64,000 bases of DNA. Origin: Burkholderia anthina (GTDB lineage: Bacteria > Pseudomonadota > Gammaproteobacteria > Burkholderiales > Burkholderiaceae). The DNA is taken from positions 1-64,000 of the forward strand of contig NZ_CABVLY010000011.1 of assembly GCF_902498995.1 (NCBI RefSeq). The letters are read 5' to 3'. Shown here one piece after another: positions 7,660 through 17,003 of the stretch (its first letter is position 1; each line of letters starts with the position of its first letter). A model generated the notes under the pieces. The model saw only the letters and a list, made by a program, of their open reading frames with translations. It made no database searches and was not told where the DNA came from. The position numbers and the translations under genes are program-made.

Positions 7660-10044
7660 GTGACGTCACGGCGCGCGCACGCGTGCCCGGCTGCCGCGGT
7701 CGACGGCATCGCGATACCAGGCATTGCACGGTTGCGCGCGTGGGCGGTCGCGGCGCTCGTCGACGTCGCGCTGTCGGTCGCGCTCGGCGCGCCGCGCAAC
7801 GCCGATGCGCAATTGCTGAACGCGGCCGCCGATCCTTACCGGATCGGCGACGCGTGGGGCCTGCGCATCGCGTCGCAGCTCGTCGAGCATCCGCTCGCGC
7901 CCGGGCAGACCGCGACGACGTTCGGCATCGGCGCGACGGCCGCCGGCACCGTCGACGAGGACTTGTCGCTGCACGGCAACGCCGAACTGCGCCGCGGCCC
8001 GTCGGTCGTGAAAGCCGATGCGATCCACTACGACGAGGATACCGACACCGCCGACGCGTACGGCCACGTGCTGATCGTGCACGACGGCAACGCCTTCTCC
8101 GGCCCCGACGCCCATCTGCGGATCGACAGCGTCGAAGGCACGATGACGTCGCCGCACTACCGCTTCAACCTCGCCAGCGGCACGGGCTCGGGTTCGCGCA
8201 TCGACCTGGTCGACGACGCGCGCGAAGTGGTCTACGACGGCACGTATACGACCTGCCACTGCACGGCCTCGCCCGCGTGGTATCTGCATGCATCGCGACT
8301 CGATCTCGACAACGATGCCGGCGAAGGCGTCGCGCACGACGGCGTGCTGGTGTTCGCCGGCCTGCCGCTGTTCGCGTCGCCGTGGATGTCGTTTCCGCTG
8401 AACGGCGAACGGCATACCGGGATCCTGCCGCCCACGTTCGCGGTCAGCTCGACGAGCGGCTACGACATTGCCGTGCCGGTCTACTTCAATCTCGCGCCGA
8501 ACTACGACCTGACGGTCACGCCGCGGCTGATGACCAAGCGCGGCGCGATGCTGACGACCGACTTCCGCTATCTGAGCCCGACCTATTCCGGCTCGTTCTC
8601 CGCCAGCGTGCTGCCGGACGATGCGACGACGCACACCAACCGGTATTCGATCGCGTTCCAGCATCGCGAGAACCTCGGCAACGGCTTCGCCGCGTATGCG
8701 AACTACAACCGCGTGTCCGACGCGTCGGTGCCGTCGGACTTCTCGAGCGCGAATTCGCTGGTGGTCGGCTCGCAGACGCTGTTCCAGCAGGAAGCGGGCG
8801 TCACGTGGAACCACGGCCCGTGGTCGGTGCTCGCGCGCGTGCAGAACTGGCAGTCGTTCACGACCGCGCCGCCGTACAACCGCGCACCGGAACTCGACGC
8901 GAAATACACGCGCTACAACGTCGGCGGATTCGATTTCGGCGTCGATGCGAACGCCACGCGCTTCACGATCCCGACCGCCGATTCGACCGAAGGCAACCGG
9001 ATGACGTTCGATGCGCACGTGGCCTACCCGATCGTCGCGCCCGGCTGGTACGTCACGCCGATGCTGCAGTGGCACGCGGCGTCGTACGACCTGACGTCGA
9101 TCGGCAGCGACGCACCCGCCGGGCAACCGAAGAATTTCACGGTCGACGTGCCGACCGCGAGCCTCGACATGGGCGCCACGTTCGAGCGCGCGGTCCGGCT
9201 GTTCGGCATCGACATGATCCAGACGCTCGAACCGCGGCTGTACTACGTCGATACGCCGTACCGCAACCAGACGTTCGCGCCCGCGTTCGACACCGCGCCG
9301 ATCGACTTCGGCCTCGCGGAGATCTTCACCAGCAACCGCTTCGTCGGCGGCGATCGCGTGAGCGACATGAACCGGCTGACGGCCGGCGTCACCACGCGCT
9401 TCATCGACGCGGGCAGCGGCACCGAGCTCGCGCGTTTCGTCCTCGCGCAGGAATACTACTTCCGCGCGTCGCAGGTCACGATGCCGGACGACACGCCGCC
9501 GAGCGTCGGCCCGTCCGACGTGGTCGCGGGCGCCGCGCTCCATCTCGGCCCCACCCTCGAGCTGCAGCAGGCGGTCGAATACAACCAGTCGAGCAACGAA
9601 CTCACGCAGGCGACGGCCGGTGTCGACTGGAAGCCGGCCAACGGCAAGGTGATCAATCTCGCCTACCTGTATGCACGCGCGAACGCGACGCTCGACGACG
9701 AGCCCGAAAACCAGGTGCTGCTGTCCGCGCAATGGCCGCTGACGCATGCGTTGTCGGGCGTCGGGTCGGTCGACTACGATCTGGCCGCGCACCGGCTCGT
9801 CGGCGGGCTGCTCGGGTTTCAGTATGCGGCCGACTGCTGGGCCGTCAGCGTCGCGCTGCAGAAATACACCAACTACAACGGGACGACGCAGCCGACCACC
9901 GGTACGCGTGTGCTGGTGCAGTTGCAGCTCGACGGGCTGAGCCGCATCGACAACGGACTGCTGCAGCAATTCCGCGCGAACGTGCCCGGCTATTCGACAC
10001 CGACGCTGCCGGCGCCGACGTCGCGGTTCACCGACTATCCGTAA
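7660..10044 (+). CDS. lptD: LptD-like LPS-assembly outer-membrane protein, accessory copy
   Basis: A GTG at 7660, 34 bp after the bamA-like stop, begins a 794-residue protein with a hydrophobic signal region (WAVAALVDVALSVALG) and cleavage near NADAQ. An OstA-like N-domain (about 75-215) is followed by a long barrel with LptD features such as the stretch around SPWMSFPLNGERHTGILPP. LptD with LptE delivers LPS to the outer leaflet. The disulfide pattern is reduced. Cys199 (and Cys201) match the second E. coli LptD cysteine and Cys726 matches the C-terminal pair, but there is no Cys just after the signal peptide. One interdomain disulfide is still possible. No surA or pdxA follows, unlike the normal locus. 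Confidence 0.85.
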   Translation: MTSRRAHACPAAAVDGIAIPGIARLRAWAVAALVDVALSVALGAPRNADAQLLNAAADPYRIGDAWGLRIASQLVEHPLAPGQTATTFGIGATAAGTVDEDLSLHGNAELRRGPSVVKADAIHYDEDTDTADAYGHVLIVHDGNAFSGPDAHLRIDSVEGTMTSPHYRFNLASGTGSGSRIDLVDDAREVVYDGTYTTCHCTASPAWYLHASRLDLDNDAGEGVAHDGVLVFAGLPLFASPWMSFPLNGERHTGILPPTFAVSSTSGYDIAVPVYFNLAPNYDLTVTPRLMTKRGAMLTTDFRYLSPTYSGSFSASVLPDDATTHTNRYSIAFQHRENLGNGFAAYANYNRVSDASVPSDFSSANSLVVGSQTLFQQEAGVTWNHGPWSVLARVQNWQSFTTAPPYNRAPELDAKYTRYNVGGFDFGVDANATRFTIPTADSTEGNRMTFDAHVAYPIVAPGWYVTPMLQWHAASYDLTSIGSDAPAGQPKNFTVDVPTASLDMGATFERAVRLFGIDMIQTLEPRLYYVDTPYRNQTFAPAFDTAPIDFGLAEIFTSNRFVGGDRVSDMNRLTAGVTTRFIDAGSGTELARFVLAQEYYFRASQVTMPDDTPPSVGPSDVVAGAALHLGPTLELQQAVEYNQSSNELTQATAGVDWKPANGKVINLAYLYARANATLDDEPENQVLLSAQWPLTHALSGVGSVDYDLAAHRLVGGLLGFQYAADCWAVSVALQKYTNYNGTTQPTTGTRVLVQLQLDGLSRIDNGLLQQFRANVPGYSTPTLPAPTSRFTDYP

Positions 10045-10194
10045 GCGCGACTCGGCGACGATGCCGCGACGCATCCCGCATCGACGCGTCACGCAGGCGC
10101 ACGGGCGCACGGGCAGATCGTCGAAGCGGCATTCGTCGCGTTGCCGGAGAACGCGGCATGAAAATGACGCGCCGCGCGCCGGAATCCGCGATTC

Positions 10195-11319
10195 TCAGCG
10201 CATCATCGAATTGGCAACGCTCCGAAAAACCAGCGGATGCTCGTCCTGCCGCCCTGCCCGTCGCGCGAATTGCACCGCCTGTTCCACGCGACCGTGATGC
10301 GCGGACTTCGCGCACACGGGATCGGCCTCCGCCGGGTCGCCCGCCAGCATGTATGCCTGGCACCGGCACCCGCCGTGATCCGCATGCCGCTCGTCGCACG
10401 TGCGACACGGTTCGCGCATCCATGCGTCGCCGCGAAACGCGTTGAACGCATCGCTCTCGTACCAGATCTCCTTCAACGACCGGTCGCGCACGTTCGGCAA
10501 CGAGAGACCGGGCAGCGCGCGCGCGGCGTGGCAAGGCAGCGCGGTGCCGTCCGGCGCGACGCCGAGAAAGACCGAGCCCCAGCCGTTCATGCACGCCTTC
10601 GGACGCTGCTCGAAATAGTCGGGCACGACGAACAGGATCTTGCAGCGCTCACCGACGAGCTTGCGGTAGCGGTTGACCGTTTCCTCGGCTTCGCGAAGTT
10701 GCTCGATGGTCGGCATCAACTGGTCGCGGTTGAGCATCGCCCATCCGTAGTACTGCGTATTGGCGAGCTCGAGAAAATCCGCGCCGAGGTCGAGCGCCAT
10801 CTCGATGATCTGGCCGACGTGCGGCAGGTTGTAGCGATGCAGCACGCAGTTCAGCACCATCGGGTAGCCATGCGACTTGATCAGCCGCGCGACGCCGCGC
10901 TTGAGCTCGAACGTGCGCGTGCTCGTCAGGAAATCGTTCAGCTCGCGCGTCGAATCCTGCAGCGACAACTGGATATGGTCGAGTCCGGCCGTCCTGAGCC
11001 GGTCGATGCGCTCGACGTTCAGGCCGATGCCCGACGTGATCAGGTTGGTATAGAAACCCAGCGACCGCGCGTGCTGGACCAGCACTTCGAGGTCGTCGCG
11101 CTGCAACGGCTCGCCGCCGGAAAAACCGATCTGCGCGGCGCCGAGCGCGCGCGCGTCGCTGATCACCGTGCGCCACGCGTCGGTATCGAGCTCGGCGCCG
11201 TGCGTCGCGAAATCGACCGGGTTGTAGCAGAACGCGCAGTGCAGCGGACAGCGGTACGTGAGCTCCGCGAGCAGCCACAGCGGCGCGGACGGCTGGTTCG
11301 GATCGGATGTCGTATGCAT
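10195..11319 (-). CDS. pqqE: PqqE radical SAM PqqA peptide cyclase
   Basis: A 374-residue protein starting at ATG 11319, one base after the pqqD stop. The radical SAM cluster motif is Cys24-x3-Cys28-x2-Cys31 (CPLHCAFC). The SPASM-type C-terminus carries auxiliary cluster cysteines ([30 protein letters not shown]). PqqE forms the carbon-carbon bond between Glu and Tyr of PqqA bound to PqqD, the first step of PQQ synthesis. It is the last gene of the pqqABCDE operon. Confidence 0.97.
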   Translation of the reverse strand: MHTTSDPNQPSAPLWLLAELTYRCPLHCAFCYNPVDFATHGAELDTDAWRTVISDARALGAAQIGFSGGEPLQRDDLEVLVQHARSLGFYTNLITSGIGLNVERIDRLRTAGLDHIQLSLQDSTRELNDFLTSTRTFELKRGVARLIKSHGYPMVLNCVLHRYNLPHVGQIIEMALDLGADFLELANTQYYGWAMLNRDQLMPTIEQLREAEETVNRYRKLVGERCKILFVVPDYFEQRPKACMNGWGSVFLGVAPDGTALPCHAARALPGLSLPNVRDRSLKEIWYESDAFNAFRGDAWMREPCRTCDERHADHGGCRCQAYMLAGDPAEADPVCAKSAHHGRVEQAVQFARRAGRQDEHPLVFRSVANSMMR

Positions 11320-11320
11320 G

Positions 11321-11602
11321 TCAGTCGAGCCAGCCGCGCAGCCGCGCATGATCGAGGAAGCGATAGACGTCCGACGCGAGGTCGGACGTGCTGAACAGCC
11401 GCTCGAGTTCGTCGATGATGTCGTCGAGCTCGCGCGTGCCGTCGCATCGCGCGAGGATCTCGCCCGCGCTCGGGTTGAGCTTGACCATGCCTTCCGGATA
11501 CAGGAGGACGTACGCATCCTGCGCGGACTCCCATTGCAGGCGGTACATGCCCCTCAGCGAGGGGCGCAGCGGCACGCCGCTGACGGCGTCGTTGGAGTTC
11601 AT
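11321..11602 (-). CDS. pqqD: PqqD PqqA-binding chaperone
   Basis: A 93-residue protein of the PqqD/RRE fold, with [20 protein letters not shown] and the conserved [16 protein letters not shown] stretch. PqqD binds the PqqA peptide and presents it to PqqE. Its ATG overlaps the pqqC stop (ATGA, 11599-11602), and its stop is 1 bp before pqqE, so the three genes are translationally coupled. Length is normal. Confidence 0.96.
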   Translation of the reverse strand: MNSNDAVSGVPLRPSLRGMYRLQWESAQDAYVLLYPEGMVKLNPSAGEILARCDGTRELDDIIDELERLFSTSDLASDVYRFLDHARLRGWLD

Positions 11603-12318
11603 ACGGGATACGCCTTTTCAATCGCATCGAGAATCGACCACAGCACATCCAGCTTGAACGACAGGATGTCGAGCGCGCGCCGTTGCGCGTCCGGTGTCGT
11701 GAAATGGCTCAACGTCACCGCCAGCCCGTGCTCGACGTCGCGCTGCGCGAGCGGCACGCGGCTGCGGAAATACTGCAGCCCGTCCGCTTCGATCCACGGA
11801 TAGTGGGACGGCCAGCCCGCGAGCCGGTCGAGATGAATCTGCGGCGCGAACATCTCGGTCAGCGACGAGCACACGGCTTCCTGCCACGGCGCGCGCCGCG
11901 CGAAATTGACGTACGCGTCGACGGCGAACCGCACGCCGGGCAGCACGTGCGCGAGCGACCACAGTTCGGCGCGATCGATGCCGACCGCCTCGCCGAGCCG
12001 CGCCCACGCCTCGATCCCGCCGGCCTGGTCGCCATGGCCGTCGTGGTCGAGAATGCGCTCGACCCACAGCCGGCGCGTGTCGCGGTCCGGGCAATTGGAC
12101 AGGATCGCCGCGTCCTTCAGCGGAATGCTGACCTGGTAGTAGAAGCGGTTCGCGACCCAGCCGCGGATCTGCGCCGGCGAGCACGCGCCGGCATTCAGGC
12201 GCCGGTTGAACGGATGATGAATGTGATAGCGCGCTTCGAGCGCGCGCAGCTGCGCCTCGAACTCCTGCGCACTCCAGGGCGTCGCGTGCAACGCGGCGGA
12301 GGAAATCGGTGCGTTCAT
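11599..12318 (-). CDS. pqqC: PqqC pyrroloquinoline-quinone synthase
   Basis: A 239-residue protein beginning [16 protein letters not shown]. It shows the PqqC/TenA-fold signature [35 protein letters not shown], the helix [10 protein letters not shown] and the C-terminal [17 protein letters not shown]. It is the cofactorless oxidase that closes the ring and completes PQQ. The start at 12318 is chosen because it lies 4 bp after the pqqB stop; an in-frame ATG at 12384 would overlap pqqB. Confidence 0.96.
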   Translation of the reverse strand: MNAPISSAALHATPWSAQEFEAQLRALEARYHIHHPFNRRLNAGACSPAQIRGWVANRFYYQVSIPLKDAAILSNCPDRDTRRLWVERILDHDGHGDQAGGIEAWARLGEAVGIDRAELWSLAHVLPGVRFAVDAYVNFARRAPWQEAVCSSLTEMFAPQIHLDRLAGWPSHYPWIEADGLQYFRSRVPLAQRDVEHGLAVTLSHFTTPDAQRRALDILSFKLDVLWSILDAIEKAYPV

Positions 12319-12322
12319 GTGG

Positions 12323-13246
12323 TCAAACCTCGAATTGCATGCCGTCGTGGGCGACTTCGATACCCTGCTCGCGCAACTGTGCACTTTGCGCGGAACCGGG
12401 GTCGAGAATCGGATTGGTGTTGTTGATATGCGTCAGGACCTTGCGCGTGCCGGCCGGCAACAGCCGAAGCCGCTCGATCATCCCGGGCCGCGCCGCGTCG
12501 CCGCATTGCGCGAGATGCCCCATGTCGGCCGCGTGCTTCGACGACAGGCCGAGGTCGATCATCTCGGTGCCGGTCCAGAACGTGCCGTCGACCAGCACGA
12601 GATCGGCGTCGCGCATCGCGGCACGCACGCCGTCGTCCATATCGGCGAGCCCGGGCGCGTAGAACGCCTGCCGGCCGCTCGTCGTGTCCTCGATCAGCAA
12701 CGCGATGTTGTCGCCGGGTACGCTCGCCGCACGACGCGGCGAATAAGGCGGCGGCTTGCTGTCGACCGGCACGGCGGTGAAACGGATGCCGTCGGCGCCC
12801 GCAATTGAGAAAGGTTCGCCAGGCACGATCGTGTGGACGTCCACCCCGCAGTAGTGGCCGAGCAACGGCACGAGCGGCAGCCCCGTCGACAGGTCGTCGA
12901 GCACCGGCGCGCTCGCGTAGAGCGGCAGCGCCGACGTGCGCTCGCGCAGCATCAGCAAGCCCGTCACGTGATCGATCTGCGCGTCGCACAGCACGACGGC
13001 CGCGATCGCGCTGTCGCGAATCGCGCGGGCCGGCTGCAGATCGGGGTCGGCGCGCACCTGCGCGAGGATGTCCGGCGATGCATTCACCAGCACCCAGCCG
13101 ACGCCGTCGCCGCTGACCGCGATCGACGATTGCGTGCGCGGCACGATGCCGTCGTGGCCGGCGCGTGCGCGGCGGCAGTTGCCGCAGTTGCAGTTCCATT
13201 GCGGCAACCCGCCGCCGGCGCCCGAGCCGAGTATCTTGATCTTCAT
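12323..13246 (-). CDS. pqqB: PqqB metallo-beta-lactamase-fold hydroxylase
   Basis: A 307-residue protein beginning [20 protein letters not shown], with the [10 protein letters not shown] cysteine motif typical of PqqB. The metallo-beta-lactamase fold is visible in [16 protein letters not shown] and in [13 protein letters not shown]. PqqB acts on the diglutamyl-tyrosine intermediate (Tyr hydroxylation, from family knowledge). It starts 64 bp after pqqA; that gap contains a strong stem-loop. Confidence 0.96.
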   Translation of the reverse strand: MKIKILGSGAGGGLPQWNCNCGNCRRARAGHDGIVPRTQSSIAVSGDGVGWVLVNASPDILAQVRADPDLQPARAIRDSAIAAVVLCDAQIDHVTGLLMLRERTSALPLYASAPVLDDLSTGLPLVPLLGHYCGVDVHTIVPGEPFSIAGADGIRFTAVPVDSKPPPYSPRRAASVPGDNIALLIEDTTSGRQAFYAPGLADMDDGVRAAMRDADLVLVDGTFWTGTEMIDLGLSSKHAADMGHLAQCGDAARPGMIERLRLLPAGTRKVLTHINNTNPILDPGSAQSAQLREQGIEVAHDGMQFEV

Positions 13247-13263
13247 CTGCGTATGCTCCCGAT

Positions 13264-13296
13264 GCCGCCCGCATCGTGTCCGTCGATGCGGGCGGC
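13264..13296 (-). promoter_or_regulatory. Strong stem-loop between pqqA and pqqB
   Basis: GCCGCCCGCATC and GATGCGGGCGGC form a perfect 12-bp stem around a 9-nt loop, 14 bp past the pqqA stop in the transcribed direction. No T-run follows. It probably acts as an mRNA 3'-end stabiliser or partial attenuator, allowing more pqqA message than pqqB-E, as seen in other pqq operons. Confidence 0.75.
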
Positions 13297-13310
13297 GCTG
13301 CGCGGGTCGA

Positions 13311-13385
13311 TCAGCGGTTGGCGATGTACATCGTGATTTCGAAGCCGAAGCGCAGGTCGGTGTACGCGGGGGTAGTCCACTGCAT
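13311..13385 (-). CDS. pqqA: PqqA PQQ precursor peptide
   Basis: A 24-residue peptide, [20 protein letters not shown] followed by IANR and a stop. Glu16 and Tyr20, the two residues joined to make PQQ, are in the standard E-x3-Y spacing. The whole sequence fits the PqqA family and its usual length of 22-29 residues. A GGAG-type ribosome-binding site lies upstream on the minus strand (AGGAGACAC before the ATG). It leads the pqqABCDE operon and has its own sigma54-type promoter about 66 bp upstream. Confidence 0.98.
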   Translation of the reverse strand: MQWTTPAYTDLRFGFEITMYIANR

Positions 13386-13450
13386 GATGTGTCTCCTTGT
13401 TGAGTGAGTCAGTCGAAAAACCGCATCGATCGAGCGGCCGATACCCGTTC

Positions 13451-13466
13451 AGCAAGGAGCGTGCCG
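13451..13466 (-). promoter_or_regulatory. Sigma54 (-24/-12) promoter for pqqA
   Basis: On the minus strand the sequence is CGGCACGCTCCTTGCT. It has GGCAC at -24, exactly 5 nt between GGCAC and TTGC, and TTGCT at -12, differing from the TGGCAC-N5-TTGCW consensus only at the first base. It lies 66 bp before the pqqA start, and the sigma54 activator gene is immediately beyond. Confidence 0.82.
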
Positions 13467-13602
13467 GGGCGGGGTTGGCGGCGTTCCGGCACGTGCGAAG
13501 GCGTGCGATGGCCGCCGCATCGCCATGATGCGGGAAATCTTACAAATTCCCGACCAAAACATTTCAAAAACCGTCGGGCGACGGTTACAGACGGGCGTAA
13601 CG

Positions 13603-13660
13603 GGCGTGACAGGTGTTGAATCCTTGAACACTCTGTGTTGCAACCTGACACACCCGTGTG
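13603..13660. promoter_or_regulatory. Candidate upstream activator sites of the pqqA promoter
   Basis: The region holds GTGTTGAATCCTTGAACAC (arms GTGTT/AACAC, 13611-13629), TGTTGCA at 13636-13642, and an imperfect repeat of TGACACA and TGTGACA around CCCG. It is about 140-190 bp upstream of the sigma54 promoter, the usual distance for an enhancer. TGTTGCA recurs near the tonB/exaA and acsA promoters. Confidence 0.5.
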
Positions 13661-13673
13661 ACAGTCGCGGCCG

Positions 13674-15680
13674 TCACGGTTCGTCCGGCTGCAGCGAATC
13701 CGGCTCGACCGCCGGCATCTTGCGGTAGATCGTGTTGCGCGACACGCCGAGCGCGCGTGCGGCGGCCGAGACGTTGCCGCCATGGCGCGCGAGCGCGGCC
13801 GCGATCGCCGACGCGGCCACGTCCTGCAGTCGCGCGTCGCCGGTCGCCGCCGCGAACGCGGGCGCGTCCACGCCGAGCGTCGACACGCAGCCGCCCTGGG
13901 CCGCCGGCTCGCCGCCGCGCCGCACGTCGTCGAAGAAATCGTCCGGCAAATGCTCGCAGCGAATCTCGCAGTCGTCGTCCACCATCGCGGACGCCGTGCG
14001 CAGCAGGTTCGCGAGCTGCCGGAAATTGCCCGGCCACGCGCAGCGCTCGAACAGCGCCATCACGTCGGGCGCGACGCTCAACGGCCGGCGCCCGGGCCCC
14101 GACAGCGTCTCCCGTTGCAGCATCTTCTGCACGACCACCGCGAGATCCGTGCGGTCGCGCAGCGGCGGCAGGCGCACGACGAGGCCGTTGAGCCGGTAGT
14201 ACAGATCCTCGCGAAAACGGTTCTGCGCAATCATGTCGCGCAGGTCGCGGTGCGTCGCGCAGATGATCGCGATGTCGACGCCGATCGCCTTCGTCGAGCC
14301 GAGCGGGTTGACGATGCGCTCCTGCAGCACGCGCAGCAGCCGCACCTGCAGCGGATACGGCATGTCGCCGATTTCGTCGAGAAACAGCGTGCCGCCGTTG
14401 GCCTGCAGCAGCTTGCCGGTCGCGCCCTTGCGGCGGGCGCCGGTAAACGCGCCCTCCTCGTAGCCGAACAGCTCGGACTCGATCAGCGTCTCCGGAATCG
14501 ACGCGCAGTTGACGGCGACGAACGGCCCGTCGCGGCGCGGCGAGTCGTTGTGGATCGCCTGCGCGAGCAGTTCCTTGCCGGTCCCGGTCTCGCCGGTGAT
14601 CAGCACCGGGATGTCCTTGCCGATCACCTTGCGGACCTTCGTGATCACGGCCGCCACCTGCGGATCGCCGGTGTCGAGATAGCTGAGCCGCGACAGGCAT
14701 GCCGCACTCTGCGCGGCGGGCGGCCGCACGGCCGGCGCCGCGCCGTCGTGCACGTCCGCGGGGCGGCTGCCCTCGGCCCGCAGCGCGCGCCGGAACTGGA
14801 CGCGTGCGCACACCACCGCCCCGTTGCCGAGGTTCAGCGCCACGTGCGGCTCGGTGCTCCCGCGCATCCGGTCGATCAACTGCGCGCTCGTCACGTCGAA
14901 CAGCGACGCCAGGGTATGCGCGCGCAGCGCGGCGAGCGGCATCCCGAGCTGGAACTGCGCGCTGCGGTTGGCCGACAGGAAGCGGCCGTCGGCGGTGAAC
15001 GCGACGATCCCCTCCATCAATGTCCCGAGGAATTCGGGGCGGCCGTGGAACGACACCTGCAGCGTCTCCTGGAAGGTCGTCGTGAACAGGTGGTTCTCGA
15101 TCATCTGCACCGACATCTTCGCGAGCGCCATCGTGTGCTGGTGATAGCTGCGATGGTCGCCGGTCACGTCGAGCACGCCGATCGCGTCGCCGTACGGATC
15201 GAGAATCGGCACGCTCGAGCAGGTCAGGAAATGGTTCGCGGCCAGGAAGTGCTGGTCGCCGTGCACGACCATCGGACACAGCTCCGCGAGCGCGGTGCCG
15301 ATCGCGTTGGTGCCTTGCCGGCTCTCCGCCCAGTTCGCGCCCGGGCGCAGCGCGACCCGTTCCGCACGCCGCAGAAAGTCGTCGTCGCCGATCGAATGCA
15401 GGATCAGCCCTTCCGCATCGGTGAGCACGATCATGCTCTGCGTATTGACGATCTGCTCGTGCAGCGTCTCCATCACGGGCATCGCATGCACGCACAGCAC
15501 GCGGCTCTGCTCGCGCTTGAGCGCGAGCGCGGTGCCGGACAGCAGGTCGTAGTCGGGGCGTGCCGATGCCTGCAGCCCGAACGTCTCGGACCGCTCGTGT
15601 GACTTCTGGATCGTCGGCGCCGGCCAGCCGGGCGCAGGCGTGGCCCGTGCGTTGGCCGTCGGATGAACGTCATCGCGCAT
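13674..15680 (-). CDS. AcoR-like sigma54-dependent enhancer-binding activator
   Basis: A 668-residue regulator. A GAF-type sensor region (about 70-200) contains the AcoR-type stretch [11 protein letters not shown], and a PAS-like region follows (about 215-300). The AAA+ domain has Walker A GETGTGKE (363-370), the sigma54-contact loop GAFTGA (410-415), Walker [10 protein letters not shown] (431-439) and the arginine-rich end [19 protein letters not shown] Fis-type HTH closes the protein ([21 protein letters not shown]). Such AcoR/ExaE-like proteins activate acetoin or alcohol oxidation genes. Sigma54-type promoters precede pqqA, tonB, exaA and acsA, all in this island, so this is the likely common activator. 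It starts 289 bp from pqqA and faces the same way. Confidence 0.9.
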   Translation of the reverse strand: MRDDVHPTANARATPAPGWPAPTIQKSHERSETFGLQASARPDYDLLSGTALALKREQSRVLCVHAMPVMETLHEQIVNTQSMIVLTDAEGLILHSIGDDDFLRRAERVALRPGANWAESRQGTNAIGTALAELCPMVVHGDQHFLAANHFLTCSSVPILDPYGDAIGVLDVTGDHRSYHQHTMALAKMSVQMIENHLFTTTFQETLQVSFHGRPEFLGTLMEGIVAFTADGRFLSANRSAQFQLGMPLAALRAHTLASLFDVTSAQLIDRMRGSTEPHVALNLGNGAVVCARVQFRRALRAEGSRPADVHDGAAPAVRPPAAQSAACLSRLSYLDTGDPQVAAVITKVRKVIGKDIPVLITGETGTGKELLAQAIHNDSPRRDGPFVAVNCASIPETLIESELFGYEEGAFTGARRKGATGKLLQANGGTLFLDEIGDMPYPLQVRLLRVLQERIVNPLGSTKAIGVDIAIICATHRDLRDMIAQNRFREDLYYRLNGLVVRLPPLRDRTDLAVVVQKMLQRETLSGPGRRPLSVAPDVMALFERCAWPGNFRQLANLLRTASAMVDDDCEIRCEHLPDDFFDDVRRGGEPAAQGGCVSTLGVDAPAFAAATGDARLQDVAASAIAAALARHGGNVSAAARALGVSRNTIYRKMPAVEPDSLQPDEP

Positions 15681-15995
15681 TGTCTCCTCCGGGGATCCTT
15701 CCGGTCAGTTGCCGGACTCTTTGCCGTCGATACAAGCAAACATCGGGCCACGATGCGAGCCGCGCGCGAATCCGTTTCGTCGCGGCACCGTCCGACCGGA
15801 ATTGAAAGGCAAATGCAAGACAGCCACCGTCTCGCGGATCGCGCCGTGCGTGGCCGACGTGATAACGCGGAACGGCCGCACGCCGCCACCCTGACGAATC
15901 CCTTTCGTCATCGCGGGCGCGATTCTCGCTTCATGCAAGCCGGCCGCGGCAGCTTTACGCCGGGCCTCCGTGTTTCCCCTTCACGCCCGGCCGAC
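15681..15995. other. Divergent intergenic region between activator and hydrolase genes
   Basis: This 315-bp stretch separates the start of the AcoR-like gene from the chosen start of the alpha/beta hydrolase. No sequence fitting -24/-12 spacing was found on either strand. An alternative hydrolase start at 15933 would shorten the gap. No other gene is recognisable. Confidence 0.4.
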
Positions 15996-17003
15996 ATGAC
16001 CCGACCATCCGAACCCCGCTCCGCTTCCGTTTCCAGCGCCCGGCCGCCGCGCCGCCTGTCCCGCGATGCGCACGCCATCGCGTGGACCGAAGCCGGCAAC
16101 CCGCACGGCGCGCCGGTCGTCGTGCTGCACGGCGGCCCCGGCAGCGGCTGCCGTCCGGCGGTGCTGCGCCTGTTCGATCTCGCGCGGATGCGCGTCGTGC
16201 TGGTCGACCAGCGCGGCGCGGGCGCATCGACGCCGCGCGGCGGCCTGCGTCACAACGACACGATGCGGCTGATCGGCGACCTCGATGCGTTGCGCGCGCA
16301 ACTGGGCATCGAACGCTGGGGCGTGGTCGGCGGATCGTGGGGCGCTTCCCTCGCGCTCGCGTACGCGGGACAGCATCCGTCGCGCGTCACCGGCGTCGTG
16401 CTGCGCGGCGTGTTCCTCACGTCGTCGCGCGAAGTGCGCGCGCTGTTCGTCGGCGCCCGCGCGCGGGCGCCGCGCGAATGGCTGCGCCTGACGGCCGCCG
16501 CCGGCACCACGCGCGCCGACCGGCTGATCGCCTGCTGCGCGCGGCATCTGCAACCAGGCGCCGGTCCGGCCCGGCAGCGCGCGATCGCGCTCGCATGGAA
16601 CGCGTACGAAGACGCGATCCTGACCGGGCGGCCGGCACGCGGTGCGCGCCCCACGCACCGGACCGTCGACCGGCTGATCGACAAATACCGGATCCAGGCG
16701 CACTACCTGCAACGCGCGTGCTGGCTCGGCGAACGGCGGCTGCTCGCGCTCGCGCGACAGGCCGCACAGGCCGGCGTGCCGTTGCATGCCGTGCACGGCA
16801 TGCGCGACCGCGTGTGCCCGGTCGGAAACGTCGAGCGTCTCGCGCGCGCCGTGCCGTCCGCCATCGTCGAGCGCGTGCCGGCCGGCCATCTCGCGAGCGA
16901 CGGCGCGCTGGCGCGGGGCGTCGCTCGCGCCGTGCGCGAGATGCTGGCCGTCACGGCGGACATGCCGCCGCACGCCGGCTTGCACGCTCAATTCCACGCA
17001 TAG
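15996..17003 (+). CDS. Prolyl iminopeptidase-like alpha/beta hydrolase
   Basis: 335 residues from ATG 15996. The fold shows the oxyanion-hole motif VVVLHGGPGSG, the prolyl-iminopeptidase signature VDQRGAGAST, the nucleophile elbow GGSWGASLALAYA (catalytic Ser), a late Asp in VHGMRDRVCP and His in VPAGHLASDG, so the triad is complete. Family members cleave N-terminal proline from peptides. The genes around it are for PQQ synthesis and quinoprotein function, and this window has no pqqF or pqqG. It might help trim PqqA or clear its fragments (inference). Its 3' end overlaps the receptor gene's 3' end by 16 bp on the opposite strand. Confidence 0.72.
   Translation: MTRPSEPRSASVSSARPPRRLSRDAHAIAWTEAGNPHGAPVVVLHGGPGSGCRPAVLRLFDLARMRVVLVDQRGAGASTPRGGLRHNDTMRLIGDLDALRAQLGIERWGVVGGSWGASLALAYAGQHPSRVTGVVLRGVFLTSSREVRALFVGARARAPREWLRLTAAAGTTRADRLIACCARHLQPGAGPARQRAIALAWNAYEDAILTGRPARGARPTHRTVDRLIDKYRIQAHYLQRACWLGERRLLALARQAAQAGVPLHAVHGMRDRVCPVGNVERLARAVPSAIVERVPAGHLASDGALARGVARAVREMLAVTADMPPHAGLHAQFHA

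Noticed and set aside
5826..7799. Long minus-strand frame opposite the bamA-like gene
   Set aside because: Composition is His/Arg/Val-rich without domains; it is the antisense shadow of the barrel gene.
10061..11394. Plus-strand frames opposite pqqE and before it
   Set aside because: pqqE on the minus strand accounts for the coding signal; no plus-strand product is recognisable.
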